Positions 25,170 to 38,700 of a DNA stretch of 64,000 bases are shown here, piece after piece. Under the pieces are notes generated by a model that ran no database searches, was not told where the DNA came from, and saw only the letters and a program-made list of their open reading frames with translations. A program made the position numbers and the translations under genes. Location of the stretch: the NCBI GenBank assembly GCA_003952965.2, contig CM025856.1, positions 28,806,011-28,870,010 of the forward strand, given 5' to 3'. The stretch's first letter is position 1. Every line of letters begins with the position of its first letter. The DNA comes from Morella rubra. Taxonomy: Eukaryota > Streptophyta > Magnoliopsida > Fagales > Myricaceae.

Positions 25170-26458
25170 ATCAATATCGTATATAAACTTATATGCCTCC
25201 GGGAGAAAAAATTGAAGATATAGGTGTTCCTAGTGATTAAGTTGCTGGATCGGGATTCAAGAGCAAAGAGAGGGTTTTGTGAGAGTGAGAGTCCCAAGGG
25301 AGTTTGACTCGCATGGAATGGGCTGTGGATTGCGGAGCGTTAAAGATAAATTTTTATAAAATTGAACAGGCAAGAAAACCAAAAAAACCACAGGGTTTTG
25401 GAGTCGAGGAAAGTGGAAACAGCTGGCGGAGCGCGAGAGCTCGCAGTCACATGGCAAATGCAAACACGCGACCATCGCCATCGGACGTGGAATGGGCGCC
25501 ATGTTGTTGCCGAAAACCCGAGCAAGGTTGAGACGCTCGTGGGACATTTGTCTAGCCTCTCAACTTGTACTAATGTGTTCCTAATGTGATTAAGTATTGC
25601 TAACGGTTTAAACAAAATAATTAAGCTTGCTAACGGATCCAGAGAGTAGTTGTGACTTTATGAACCCATTTTTATTCTTCTGTCTGTTTCTCTGGGTAAA
25701 AGGGGCCTACCCCCAACTAGAAGCGACCGCCACAATACGAAAAGCCCATTACTAGCCAGTTGGCACTTGGCTATGCTTGGACGGATTGGTCATTGGAGTC
25801 CGAATCCGTTCGCAAATGGTAGAAATTTTGGAGATTCTGTTTTATCCACTGGCCCGACAAAATTTTTGGCAGTTTGAAAATTTCAATTGATTTGACGAGA
25901 AAATAAAGATAATTTTATAACTATTTTATTTGGCTAAATATTTGACCATTTTAAATAATCAAAGCTAAAAGCTTAAGCTTCAAAGATGATGAACTACTTT
26001 CGTTTTCTCTTGGCTGGGACTTTTTAACTTGATTAAAAATGAGGTTAAACTGTCTGATGTCCAACAACTGTAACACGAGTGCATTTGACACCTGTGAGAT
26101 AGCACATAACTTGGTCATTTATCATTGATCCCAGATCAAGTCCAAAATGTCTACCGGACCTTAGCCTAAATTCCCACTATATCAACCTGTTTACAACACA
26201 ACACCGCTGGTCTATGCAAGCGTTTAACGTTTCCCAAAATTAAAGTTCTAAATGGCACATCGGATTTGTAAACGCAAGCATCAAAATCTCTTGAAAACAA
26301 AGCTCTCAAGTGGGACGACAGATTAACCAAGCTTGATGCTTCGCATCATGTAGCCTTTCAAACCCAGCCAACAAGAAAAGTCGCTCAAACTTCAGCCTAC
26401 TGGGAAAACGGAGATTACCGACAGCAGAAAAGGTCATCTGATACGTGGTGCACGGGTT
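25170..26458. other. Spacer between UGNT1-like and SWAP/CID genes
   Basis: Both flanking genes are on the minus strand. The left part (to about 25550) should be the UGNT1 leader and promoter. The right part, just below 26459, should be the 3' UTR of the SWAP/CID gene. No exon or repeat of note is visible between them. Confidence 0.55.
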
Positions 26459-29400
26459 TTACCTCGCAGCAGCTCTTGCACTCATGGAGGAGTGATACGT
26501 GGTGCTTCTTTGTTTCCTGTACGATGTATAAACATCATCATATTGACTTACCTCATTTGGATTAGATGTGGCCCCAAGCCCCAACCTTCCTGATCCTGAT
26601 TTCTGATCTACACTTCCATCGGCATAAGCCCCGGTTTCTGGGTCTAGCTGCAGGTTTGGGGGAGGAGGGATGCAAGCTCCACCCTTGCGTAGTGGAGGTT
26701 CCCTCTCATACTCGTCTTCATCCCTTGCATCAGAACTCATGGGCCCTTCAGAAGGGTTAACCTCTCCAATGTCTTTAAAGTATTTTGACACGCTCTCAAG
26801 AATTTCAGATTGAGGTACATTTGATGGAGGAATTACAGTTGGTATGTCCAAAGGGCTCATGGGAGAGTAGGGCACCCCACTACCAATCTGCATCTTTCTG
26901 ACCATTCCAGGAATAAGACCAGGTGGAAACAAAGGATATGGTGGCAATTTTTCACCACTGCTAGCAGTTGGACCTGACAACAGATGTGGTGCAAGCTGTT
27001 GGCTTGCTGGTTGAACAGCAGAGGGTATGGGTATGGACCCCATAAAGGAACCAGCAGGGCCTGCATTTGGAAGGAATGGTTTGGTTGCTAGAGATGGCAG
27101 AATGGCTTGTGCAGATGCCGCATGTTTATCAGGAAGTTCTTGATCTGGTAAACTCCTATCAGGCTGCCATTGTTGGAGATTGTTGTTTGTTGTCTGCTGT
27201 GCCAATCCTGCATGAAAAGCAAATTAAGGGCAATTTCTACAATATTGGGGCGGGAGAGAGAGAGAGAGGCATAGCTTACCAGCAGCTGGAGATACTGAAC
27301 CACTGGTGGTTGGAAGCCCTGCAAAAGAATTAGTTGATGGTCCACCAATCATCTCACTCTTAAGTGAATCAATAGTATTCAGATCAAAAATCTTTTTGGA
27401 AGCCCACAACTCCAAAATTTGCTGTAACCTTGTCTGATTTTCCTCCTTGTTCTGAGGGTTGTGATAAATGCTGCCAAGCATGGAACCTAAAACAGGTTTA
27501 AATGCAAGGGCTTCATTATCAGGGTCGAGGCTTGTCCTCCGCTGCAAGCTGCAAATTTTGTAAAGTGAAGGTCAATAAGAACCAACGAAATGGCATATGG
27601 TGGATTCAATATAGGTAACACAAAAAAAAGAAAGAAAGGGAAACTAACCAACAGTATGAAAAACTCAGTAACCAACATATTACTCTGACAAATTAGAAGA
27701 CAGAATTCACCCTTCGAAGGAAATAATAACAAATGAAATTTTGAGCACTAGCATCACAAAACACAAGCACTTCCACTTCAGGAGGTTTGAATCCCAGGTT
27801 CGAGTACTAGTAAGTACTCAGAGGGTACGATAAGCGAAAACAATGAGGTTTGAATCCCAGGTTTAGCAACATGTGCCCACCACTACCCACCCCCCCTTTC
27901 TGTTAACCTCCTCCTAGTCGCCCACTAGTAAGAAATACAAAAGAGCTTGCCAGCATAGATTAACCGGTACAAAGCAAAATTCACCCATGAAGCACTAGTA
28001 GAACTGGAGAGACCCCTTCCAGTATCTAAATGTAATTTATTAACCACCTTTCATATCCACATCTCTAAACAAGACTATACAGAGGGAGCTGTGAACTTCC
28101 TTGGAGGTGGAACCAGAAGTTCAAAATAATTCCATAGCCAATCTATGTTAGTTTTAACGGAGCATTTTCCACTCTTTCAATTTGGTTGTCAAGGTAACCT
28201 CTTAAAGCATCCAACTATTAGTTGCCACAGGCAGTCCCCATCCCACCTAGACACAATGTGAAATTTAGTCAACCATGTCCCAGGGGTGGCCAGCAAAAAC
28301 TGTCCAAAACAGGACTCAAAAAGGGGCTGAACTTGCAAAGATAGAAATCCAGCCTGAATTCCATGGGCTAATCTTAAGGGAGCTTACGCTTACAGAACCT
28401 GAAACTAAACAGCCAACTTCATGGTGCATAATTAGCTGAGGGATGACAGGGCGAATAAACACAATAAGGTCCAAAGACTTTATTCTGTTAACAGGTGCAG
28501 GTCAAATGGGAAGGATGGATATGCATAAATCCTGTCAAATCAGCTAACTAGCTCTTCATTATTGGTAAAAAAAAATTCATTGCTAGGTAGCAAAGAACCA
28601 TCACCAAGCATAAACTCAAGCAGTGTTCAGGGTTACTCGAGCAGAACAAGAAATGAACAAAGACAAATAACCCCCCAAGAACAAAAAAGAGCAATATAGC
28701 TTTATCATCCTTGTCTATCAAATCTCTGAGAATTTTCCTTCAAAAAGGTCCAAAATAAATAGCTTTCGCTCTTATTATGGAGAACACATGATGAACAAAA
28801 GTGAAGTCCACAGTGAGAGAAAAGAGAGAGGGGAGGGGGGAGAGAGAGAGAGAGAGAGAGCGCAAATCAGTAAAGGTTTGTGTGTGTGTGTGCAAACCAT
28901 TATAGCTTCCTGCTCAGATTAGCTAAACAAATTATCATAACCTATTGGAAGCAATCACCCAAATATCCACAGAAAGTACAGAATGCAAACAAAACTGACA
29001 AATGAAAAGACTCAGTAAGAAAAGGATCCCAGACATCAAGTGAAAAGTGAGGGAAAAATAACTGATGAACAAAATGTGAGCCAAAAAAACTGCATTATTA
29101 GAAACCAGAATTCCTTAAGCCAAGAAGATATGTGCAACCATAGAATGGTACCTGTCAAAAAGAATATCATTAGCCAGGTATATTATGTGCAGTTGCCTCT
29201 CAGAATCATCTAGGACAAACATCCTGTCTCTAAGTGCCTCAGCCAGAGCCGGTGCAAAGGGAGATCTTTGCATGAACCAATTTTTGGCACCCTTAATGGA
29301 CTCTTTCGTACCGTTAAGATTGTTAAGCACGCTATTGAGCTCCATTGCCACATCCGATGGAAGTGGTCCAGAAAGGCCCCTGAAAGACTTGGATGAGTGG

Positions 29401-30191
29401 TCATAATCTGGCCGCCCATGAATCCCAAAAGGCTGCGGATGCTGATGGTGCTGCGGTTGGTCATAGAATGGCGAAAAAGGAGGCTGGTGCAGTTGAGAAG
29501 CACCTAGCATTGAAGCTGAAACGCCAACAGCTGCAGCTGCGGCATTCATTGGGGGAGCATTTAAAGGAGATGCATTCATCATAGGAATAGGAGGATGCAT
29601 CATAGGTATAGAAGATGATGGAAAAGGAGGATTGAAGGGGCCACCTGGAGGATGCGTAGATAACCAAAGCCTGTAACGATAGTACCCGTGTCCTTCTCCA
29701 CCAAAGAGAAAACCATAATCAGGATTATCTTGCTGCTTTTCACGGATCATAGCTTCAAATTCAGGGCCGTTCTTTGCAGCATACTCGGCGAGCTTGTCAA
29801 TGCGCTTGTGGAGCTCAGGATCGGAAGGGGGAGCAGCTGGGGGTGGAGGTGCGTCATATGGACCATGAAACGGTGTAGGAACAAGAGGAGGGGGTAAATG
29901 TGGAGAGAAAGCAGGTGGTGGCTGCTGTTGCTGCTGAAGGTGAAGAAGGTGAGGATGGGGTGGAGGATGCGGATGGAGCTGCTGTGGTTGCTGCTGCATG
30001 TGAGGGTGATAAGGGAATTGTTGGAGAGAAGGATGTGGGGGTAGGAAAGGAGGACCATGTACTGACGGAGGAAATTGCTGATGCTGTGGAGGAAATCCAA
30101 ACTGTTGTTGCTGTTGCATGTTTGGGGGTCGCTGCTGTTGGGCATATGCCATAGCCGAAGCTGACGCATAATCATGAGGCTGTCGATCCAT
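26459..30191 (-). CDS. SWAP/surp and CID domain RNA-processing protein (CHERP-like)
   Basis: This encodes a predicted nuclear pre-mRNA processing factor. Exons in transcript order: 30191-29152, 27548-27280, 27207-26459, giving 685 aa. The start is the first ATG of the long frame, at 30191-30189. Residues 1-125 are low-complexity Q, P and H repeats. Residues 130-176 form a surp module ([16 protein letters not shown]..., then GFLFG and YYRYRLW). From about 270 a CID/RPR domain follows ([20 protein letters not shown], later [12 protein letters not shown]) and spans the first intron. The rest is proline-rich, with an acidic DEDEYERE patch and an Arg/Ala-rich end. Proteins with this surp-plus-CID order resemble animal CHERP, a U2 snRNP-associated splicing factor; the function here is inferred from that. 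It is divergent from the topoisomerase gene. Confidence 0.9.
27549..29151. other. 1.6-kb intron of the SWAP/CID gene with simple repeats
   Basis: No coding exon is visible. The intron contains an AG microsatellite (28841-28860) followed by a TG run (28879-28892). It also has a 19-base direct repeat at 27782-27800 and 27845-27863 that resembles a tRNA T-arm word but has no tRNA context. Confidence 0.7.
28841..28892. repeat. (AG)n and (TG)n compound microsatellite
   Basis: About ten AG units at 28841-28860 and seven TG units at 28879-28892 inside intron 1 of the SWAP/CID gene. Confidence 0.85.
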
Positions 30192-30254
30192 CACACTTTA
30201 CAACGAATTAACTCAAGAAAAATGCGCTCCTCTTGTTACAATCTTCAACTCTAC

Positions 30255-30869
30255 CTGCAATACACGCACAAAATCCCCCCAAAAAAAACACTGATTATCA
30301 GTATTAAAGAAAGCTGTAAGGGCAACTTTTGAAGAAATGCAACAAGAGGTTCTCTCATTGACATGCACCATTCTGTCCTGTTCGAAAGCATGGCAATGAC
30401 CAAATTTTGGATACCTAGATATTGCACTGCTCTATGCGAGGCTACCTTCTGGTTATCAACAATTCTAACGGAAAACCTGACTACGCTACTACAACAAAAA
30501 ACCACGAATCAAGGTGCACAGATGCCGTTACGTTGAGTCCGAATGATCAAAGCGCACGCACACTTGCAGAATAAACAGAGAATAATGGTAACATAAGCAG
30601 GGTTTTCATAAACAGCCACACAGAAAGTTTTAAGGTTCTTCACAATTCCCCACCGATGCTTTTCCTCCGGTAGATAGATTGAATAAGTAAATTTACAGAA
30701 GAGGAGTGGACCAAAGGAACTAGTGCTATAGTAGAACAACAGCTTAGAATTTCCAATTTTTTTGTCACAGTAAAACCAATAAATTAAAGACGGCAATCGG
30801 CGAAGTACAGAATAATTTTGTTTCTGCTTTCGTCTTTTGTCTGCTAACTCTTAGAAGCCACGTACTTAC
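30255..30869 (-). other. Probable 5' UTR intron of the SWAP/CID gene
   Basis: In the gene direction a strong AAGG/GTAAGTA donor lies at 30870/30869 and a TTGCAG/GTAG acceptor at 30255/30254. The acceptor is 63 bases before the ATG. This gives a leader with a non-coding first exon starting above 30870. Confidence 0.55.
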
Positions 30870-32782
30870 CCTTGTTCTCATCCACTGTCTTTTCTCGGTG
30901 GTTCAAGCTCTCTAAACTCTGTTTCTCCGTTTGGTCGAATTCTGGTCTTAGGGCTTGCTTTAGGGAAGATCAGGATTCTTCTGCATCTGGTTGAACTTTA
31001 CGTATTCGCAGAAAAGACCCAGAAGTATTTTTTTTATTTTTTTCCTAAGCAGACCCAGAAGTACTTAATTACTCACTGATGACCCGTAAAAAAAAAAAAA
31101 AAAAAAAATCGGCTTGATAGTGTTTCGAAACGTTTTTAAACATATCTTACACTCACTTTTTTATCAATTTTAATAATTTTTATAAATTCTAACAACTTTT
31201 AACACACATTTTATCAATTTTTAAAAAATCTACATTACATCTAAAATAACACAAATATAAAAAATTATTTTAAAATCTAAATCAAATATAGCCATCAATT
31301 TTGGAACTCTAGAGCATCTCTTTTATTGTATTTTTTTCCGGTCACGTTGGATAATATACATATTTTTATTGCTATAAATGGAACTTCCTTTTCTTGTTTT
31401 ATTATCAGGCAAACGTAGAGCGAATGCCTCCTCGTGTATTCCTTCTTGCCGCGAAATTAATTTTGTTTCTTTTTGGGTAAAATTATTTTTGGGTTTAGAA
31501 ATGATTTTTTGTTTTTTGTTTTTTTAAAGATGGAGCAATCTTTTTTGGGCTTAGTCTACATGACAAACAAAAGCATTTCAAGCTTTTTTTTTTTTTTTTT
31601 TTTAAGCAGTTTGATCCTTTCACTCCCTTGTCCTTAATTTGAATTACCTTAATTTCATCTCGTAAAAATTATAATTATATCTGATAGCTCAATACTGTTG
31701 AGTTAACTTACTGCACACATAACCATTACTGACTTGGTTATAAGTTATTAATTTGTACATATGCGTAAAAAAAGAAAAAGATTACATTAAAATAATTTTC
31801 GTACTTAAAAATTATTTGAAATTCACCTTATCCAATTAACGTATACAGTATACATGATCAAGCATAAAAGCTAACAAGACAAGTTATCGACCCTAACTAC
31901 ATCATCCACTTCCTCGTTGATGCTAGTTGCTCTGTATGACGGTTCAATTTGAGTTAGTCAGTCCATTAATAGTTAATTGTTGTATTTATTATTATTACTT
32001 GGGGCAATTTAATATAAACAATCCATAGAAATTATTAATGTGGTAATTTTATGTGAGCTATTTATCATAACCTCTTACGACTTTAAACTTATTATTCTAA
32101 CTGAGTCCATCAATGCACTCGCAGTTCAATCTAACAGTAGTAAAGTATTATTATATTGTTTGAAATTTTTTTTGAAAATAATAATTAGTAATCCTCTATA
32201 CGAGAAGATCATCTTCTGTTGTGAAATCATTCTACGTACGTATATCATTGACAACAAATGTAATTTAGATAACAAAGTAGTAAATAAAACAAAAATATAA
32301 CCTATATTGCACCACCATAGTTGCACGTCCTATGTTAAATATACAACGTATACTCTTGTTTTATGTTAAAATCATACAACATTTTTGTATGATTCTTTTA
32401 TGGACTGCGACATACAAAAATACATTAATAATATTAAGGAAATACGTGGCTTCTAAATGATTTGCTAAACTCATGAATAACTCAATTTTCGGGATTTATA
32501 TATCGATCCTATACGCATGGTCATCTCTGAGATACAAGATGGAGAAGTCGGAAATACATGATTTATGGTTAAATTTAGCATTATAAATAAACACGTCTGC
32601 CGAACGGCAGGTCGTATTTCTAAAACACTTGCCCAAGACTTTTTATTTAAAAAAGGCAAAAGAAAATACAACAAAACCCTCTCCCAAAACCCTCACCAGT
32701 CGCCAGCCTCTCTGCACCACTCTCTTTACAGAGGCGAAGCAGAACCGACAAACACGAATTGAAAAGCGAACATGGTAAGCGA
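30870..32782. other. Divergent promoter region between SWAP/CID and topoisomerase genes
   Basis: The two genes are transcribed away from each other, so this region must hold both promoters. An A21 tract lies at 31088-31108, with an AT-rich block after it to about 31280. No open frame carries a family motif. I could not single out core promoter elements with confidence. Confidence 0.6.
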
Positions 32783-35700
32783 ATGAAACCGGTTTCGGCT
32801 ATGATTCGACTACAAAGGAGCTCGCTATCGTTCAGCACTGGCACTGTCTCTTCATTCGCATTCTCAAAACATTCAACTTCTTCATCTCTTCGGCTCAACT
32901 CCTTCATGTCCAAGGTTACCCAATCTCCCTCCCGCTGTTTCATTACCATTTCCATCTGGTTCCTAAGAAACCGCGACAACAGAAAAGAAAAATAAATAAA
33001 ATATAAAAATATGACGGTAAGAAAAGGTTCCTAGAGAATATCTGTTCGTTCTTTCGGTGGGTAATTTACGGATGGAAAAGCAGTAGAATGTAAAATTCAA
33101 TATCTATTTCGATTGACTGTAAAAAGACATGGATGATACGTCGTTCCGTTCATATCGGAGAAATGTCTGGGTAGAAGAGACCAAGAAGTTTGAAATTTAG
33201 TCATTTTGCTACACATCTTGAATAAAAGGATACTCTAGTTTTCAAACCGTCACTAGTTTTTCAAGTCTGTAGTATTGCTAATATAAAGAAGACAGTCAAT
33301 TTTCTGTTATCTCCTTGAAGAGTTTTCAAGTATTCATCATTTTATTTCCGTCTCTCTACTTTTATATACCAGTTAGTTCCGCAACTTTTGTTTTTGTTCT
33401 TCCCTTTTAAAACAGCGTTCTTGTTCCATTAAGATTTATTCTGGTTTTCTATGACTATGCGTTTCCTTTGTTGACGAGCGTAATGTAGGAAAAAATACAT
33501 GTAAAAGCAGAAGTACAATTGAATTCGCTGTTTCAACTTTCATAAAAACTAAATCAGCTGAGGAGGTTTGGTGGATTTCCTTTATCTATTATCTTGGAAA
33601 CCAAAGGCTGCTATTGTTTCTTTCTTAAGTTTTTGTATAGCTTTTTACTGATATTATGTATAAATGCATTATGTACATTGGCATTTGATGCAGAAAATAC
33701 TTCCATTGCTATGTGGTTTGTTTTACAGTTGCAGTACAGAGGACTCAGGGAGAAACCAAGCACGCCTTTATTGTGTCCTCCATGTGGCATTGGCAATGGC
33801 AATAGATACAGAAAATATTCTCAGGTTAAGTTTAATAGACTTAAAGCGTCTTGCAAGGTTTCAACCAACCATGCAAATTCTGGGAAAGATTTTCGTATTT
33901 CCCATAGCGCTCTTGGTGGTTCTCGGTGTGCTTTCCACTTAACACCTGGGTTCCTGGGTTGTGTGGCACCTATAAATGCAGTGATTTATGGATCTGTAAA
34001 ATGTGGTTTCAGAAGAGCTTTAGCTAATTGCGGAAGTTTTGCTTGGAGGTCATTTTCTCAAGATGCGAGTTTGACAAATAGATATGAAAATATTGGTGTT
34101 TGTGGCACAGAAGGTGGTGGCAATACCTTGGGCTTCCAAGCATTTAATGAACACAGGAAACAGCCAAAATCATTGGCTGCTCACAAAAAAAAAAAAGCTG
34201 AGAGTTCAAATATTTCAGCCTCTAAAGATGCTGACACGATGGATTCTAGTGAACAGGTGGTAGGAGATGGGAAGGATGATGTAAAGCTGGGATCCTCTAT
34301 TTCAACTACCACTGTTATAAATGATGATGAGAACACTGTAATTGACGGACAACAGAAGCAGCGGTCAGGAAGCAAGAAAAACAAGGTACAGCAATTTGCT
34401 CCTAATGCTTCAGGAGAAAGCATTGTTGCAAAAGGGCCTAAGAGTTCATTTCAGGCGAAGAGGTCCAGTGCTAGTAAGAAAGGCAAGAAATCCACGCTGG
34501 CTTTAGAGGTTAGCAGCTACTGATTTGTAGAAGCATCTCAAGTGCTTTGTTTCCTTGCACTATTTTAACTAACACTTCAGTTTTTCAGAAGAGTTCAGCT
34601 GTGGACACGCCTGTGGAAGTGCTTGATAGTTCTGCTTCAAGAAGACCCCAGTTGAATGAGAGAAGTTGGAAGTCTGGTGGAAAGGAGAAATCTTCTAAAG
34701 CAGATAATAAGTCAGCAAGTAAACAGAACACACAAGAGATGGATAAAATGAAGTATCAGAGACCAATGACGCTGAGACAGCTATATCCCCCCACTGCAAA
34801 ATCTGTCGTGGTTGTGGAATCTGTAACAAAGGCTAAGGTTATTCAGGGCTACCTCGGTGATATGTATGAAGTCTTGCCTAGCTATGGTCACGTTAGAGAC
34901 CTGGCTGCAAGGTCAGGGTCTGTGAGGCCTGATGATGACTTTAGCATGGTGTGGGAGGTTCCATCTGCCGCCTGGACTCATCTGAAGAGCATCAAGGTTG
35001 CATTGAGTGGGTATGGTTTCTTAGCCCCTTAAATCACTTTGAGGTATCCCCCCTTAAATCACTTTGGGGTATCCTAGAGCAGATGTTTATGAGACTGTAG
35101 AAGTACACCTGACATGTTGTTGTAGATATCACCAGTTTTATGGATAAATTTGAGGTGAGAAGTATTTTTGGCAGTCATTTTCATAATCCTTAGTGATGCT
35201 GATATATTGTGCTACTAATTGGAACTTGTTATTTTGGAAGTGATGCTGATGTATTTGCTAGTAAGTGGAACTTGATATGTACGCTATTTTGATAATTATT
35301 TTCCTTAGACTTGTTTTCTAAAATTACAGAATTTTCTCATTCTTGTTGCATTGTTCCCCAGGGCAGAAAATCTGATCCTTGCATCAGATCCTGACCGTGA
35401 AGGAGAGGCTATTGCTTGGCACATTATTGAGATGTTGCAGCAACAGGATGCTTTACGTAAAGATATTAGCATAGCTAGGGTTGTCTTTCATGAAATAACT
35501 GAAGCATCCATCAAAAGTGCTCTCCAAGCTCCCAGAGAAATTGATGCAAACTTGGTTGATGCTTATCTTGCACGGCGTGCTCTCGATTATTTGATTGGAT
35601 TTAACATTTCACCGTTATTATGGAGGAAACTACCTGGTTGCCAGTCAGCTGGACGAGTTCAGTCTGCTGCACTCTCCCTTATATGTGACAGGGAATTGGA

Positions 35701-38700
35701 GATTGATCAGTTCAAACCTCAGGAGTATTGGACTATTGAGGTGAAGATGAGCAAAAATGGACTGGGTCCTTTAGTGAATGACCTTTCTTTCCCAGCACAC
35801 TTAACACATTATGATTCCAAAAAGTTGAGCCAGTATTCAATCAGTTCTGTTACAGAGGCAAAGGATATTGAACAGAAGATCAATTCAGCACAATTTCAAG
35901 TCGTCAACTCTAAAAGAAACAAAATTCGGAAAAACCCTCCTACACCATATATAACATCAACTCTTCAGCAGGATGCTGCTAACAAATTACATTTTACTGC
36001 AACATACACAATGAAGGTTAGGGAAGATTCTTGTATATCTATTCCATTTCCATATATAATATCCCTAACAGTAGTGTCATTGAAAAAGATGTTATGTTTT
36101 CCAAGTTATTGTACTTCTATACTAGTTGTTTTTGCTATTTAATTCTTATTTTATAAAAGTTATAATATAATTCAATTAACTATTCCATAAAGTTATGGAT
36201 ACAACTATGTTAAAAAATTATTTCATGTGTACATTAAAGTAATTGCTTAAGTGATCTAGCTGAGACCGCTTCTTATGTATACTAAAAAGCTAGTGCAAGC
36301 AGTTTCAAGTTTGTCCTTATGACTGTTCAAGTTGGTGTAAGGTTAAGCTAGTAGCTAAATTTGAATCATAGGGAACTGATGAGGACAAAATTGCTTGAGC
36401 TTTGACTTTTATTGCCAATAAGTAACAATATTTCATAAGACAGATGTTCTGGAGCTTCTGACTTTGTCATGTGAATGCAGCTTGCACAGAAACTTTACGA
36501 GGGGGTTCAATTATCTGATGGAAAGGCGGCAGGTCTAATAACATACATCAGAACAGATGGACTGCATGTGGGTACCAATAATTGATCCTTTTTTATTTTT
36601 CTTCCATTCTGTAATGAAGACGTAATATTTTTAAAGTAATGAATTCATTGTACTAATATGAAGTTTCAAAAATCATTTGATACTGTGCTGACAGTAAGAA
36701 AAAAATTGCCACTCCGACTTGTGATGTAGATATGAGAATTGGCTAATGTATATTTCCAGCGTTACCTGGGGATCCTCATTGGTTTTGATTATTGTAGTAG
36801 TTCTGTTATTTCTATTTATCAACACGTTAGTGATGGCCTGTTCAATGTGATCTACTATCCATTTCTTTGTGATTTGTTGCATGTGCTCGTACAGCTCCAT
36901 GTTTGGCTGATATCAATAAATTGTGTGAAGATTATCCTTTTTTGAGGTCTAATAAAACTCCACTGATTTTCTAACCCAGATGTCCGATGAAGCTGTCAAG
37001 GACATACGCTTTATGATAATTAAAAGGTGACACATATAGTTGCCAGATCTACATCATTATCTTTTTTATTTTAGCTTGTATCCTGCATATGCAGCCACTA
37101 TATGTTTGTTTGTTCTATAAAAGTGCTGGTTTTATCTTGCTATTGATTGTTTTGGCTAATCTGTATTTTTTTTGTCATCTTTATAAAGAATACACATTGC
37201 CATTGTTTGGAATGGCTGGTGAATGTTCACCATTGTTGAAAGGTCATGCTGGTTTATGATTATTGAAACTCCTGGTTGCTAATGATGAAAGATGGTGGCA
37301 GTGTAGTTAAATGTTGCATATTTCTTTATGAAGAATCAATTGTTGTGGAAAGGCTGATCAATTCAATCAGTTAAAAAACATACCTTGTGCAGGTATGGAC
37401 AAGAGTTTGCATCGGATACTGCACGCAAATATTTTAAGAAGGTGAAGAATGCTCAAGAGGCCCATGAGGCAATTAGACCCACTGATATTCGGAGATTACC
37501 ATGTAAATGAATAGGTTTTTCAGGGCTCATGACACTTTAATCAATTGGTTTCTAATTTGAGTTCGGGATGCAAATTTTATGTTCCCATATTACCTTCTAA
37601 TGGATTCTCAGGGTCATTTAATAACAGAATTTTCTCTCATTGGCTTTCAGCAAAACTTATTGGAGTACTTGATGAGGATTCCCTGAAGTTATACGCTCTT
37701 ATTTGGTCCCGGACGGTGGCATGCCAAATGGAACCTGCTACCATAGAGCAGGTTTGAATGTGCATTTTTTTTTGGATAGACATAAACTTTTCCCCTCATT
37801 CAAGTGAACTGAGCTAGATTCTCTATGAGAAGGAAAAATGAACTGTCACTGACTGGTCTCTTTTGTTTGCAGTTGCAGCTTGTTTCTCCTCTACTTATGC
37901 TCTTTATTGTGCCATTACAGTCATTTGTCTCCTAACATTTCTCCTCTGATCAAACCAGATACTGCTGGATGTTGGAAATGCTGATGAGTCAATTGTTTTG
38001 CGATCTGCATGCTCAAGAATTGTTTTCCTTGGATATCAGGCAGTTTTTGAGGTATAATATAACACCATCTTGTGGATCATCTCCCCTCTATATCTGAAGT
38101 GTGGCAATTAAGTTTGTGACTTCCCTAGTTTGTTCAGCTATTCATGCACTATCAAATGTTGCATAAACTGTTTGAAGTGATCTCTTATTATATTTTCATG
38201 TTTTCTAGTAGGTGAATTGAAGATGACTGTATATGCTTGCATGTTATTATAATGCTTTATTTTAGTTAGGAACTTTGTCAGACATTCATATGTGAGATTG
38301 TCCTTTTTGTGCAATCTTTATTTTTCAAGGATGTGGAAGTTGAAGCAACCCAAAGTAAAGAGAAGGATGAGAATGATCGAGATAAGGCTTTTGGAATTCT
38401 TAGTTTTTTTAAGGTAAGACGTCTGTCATAGAATGGTTCATTTTGAAATCTCAGCTTCTTGTGATCAAACAATCTGTCGCTGTAACAGATTTTGATGGAT
38501 CTCAGGGCCAATATTTGGCTTTATTATGCTTTTGCTTCAAAATCTCTCTTGAATGTATTCTGATGTTAGTAATTTTTCTATAAATAATCTCCAAGAACAT
38601 GGCCTCGTTTACTTGTTTCTTTTGTAGCGAGGAGATCCATTATATCTTGGTGAAGTGGAACCCAAGCAGCACCACACCCAGCCTCCACCACACTACTCTG

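Noticed and set aside
27782..27863. Repeated word gaggtttgaatcccaggtt resembling a tRNA T-arm
   Set aside because: There is no acceptor stem, D-arm or anticodon arm at the right spacing; it is only a short intronic direct repeat.
29688..30154. Plus-strand Glu/Ala/Val-rich frames opposite the SWAP/CID gene
   Set aside because: They arise from the complement of the Q/P/H repeats.
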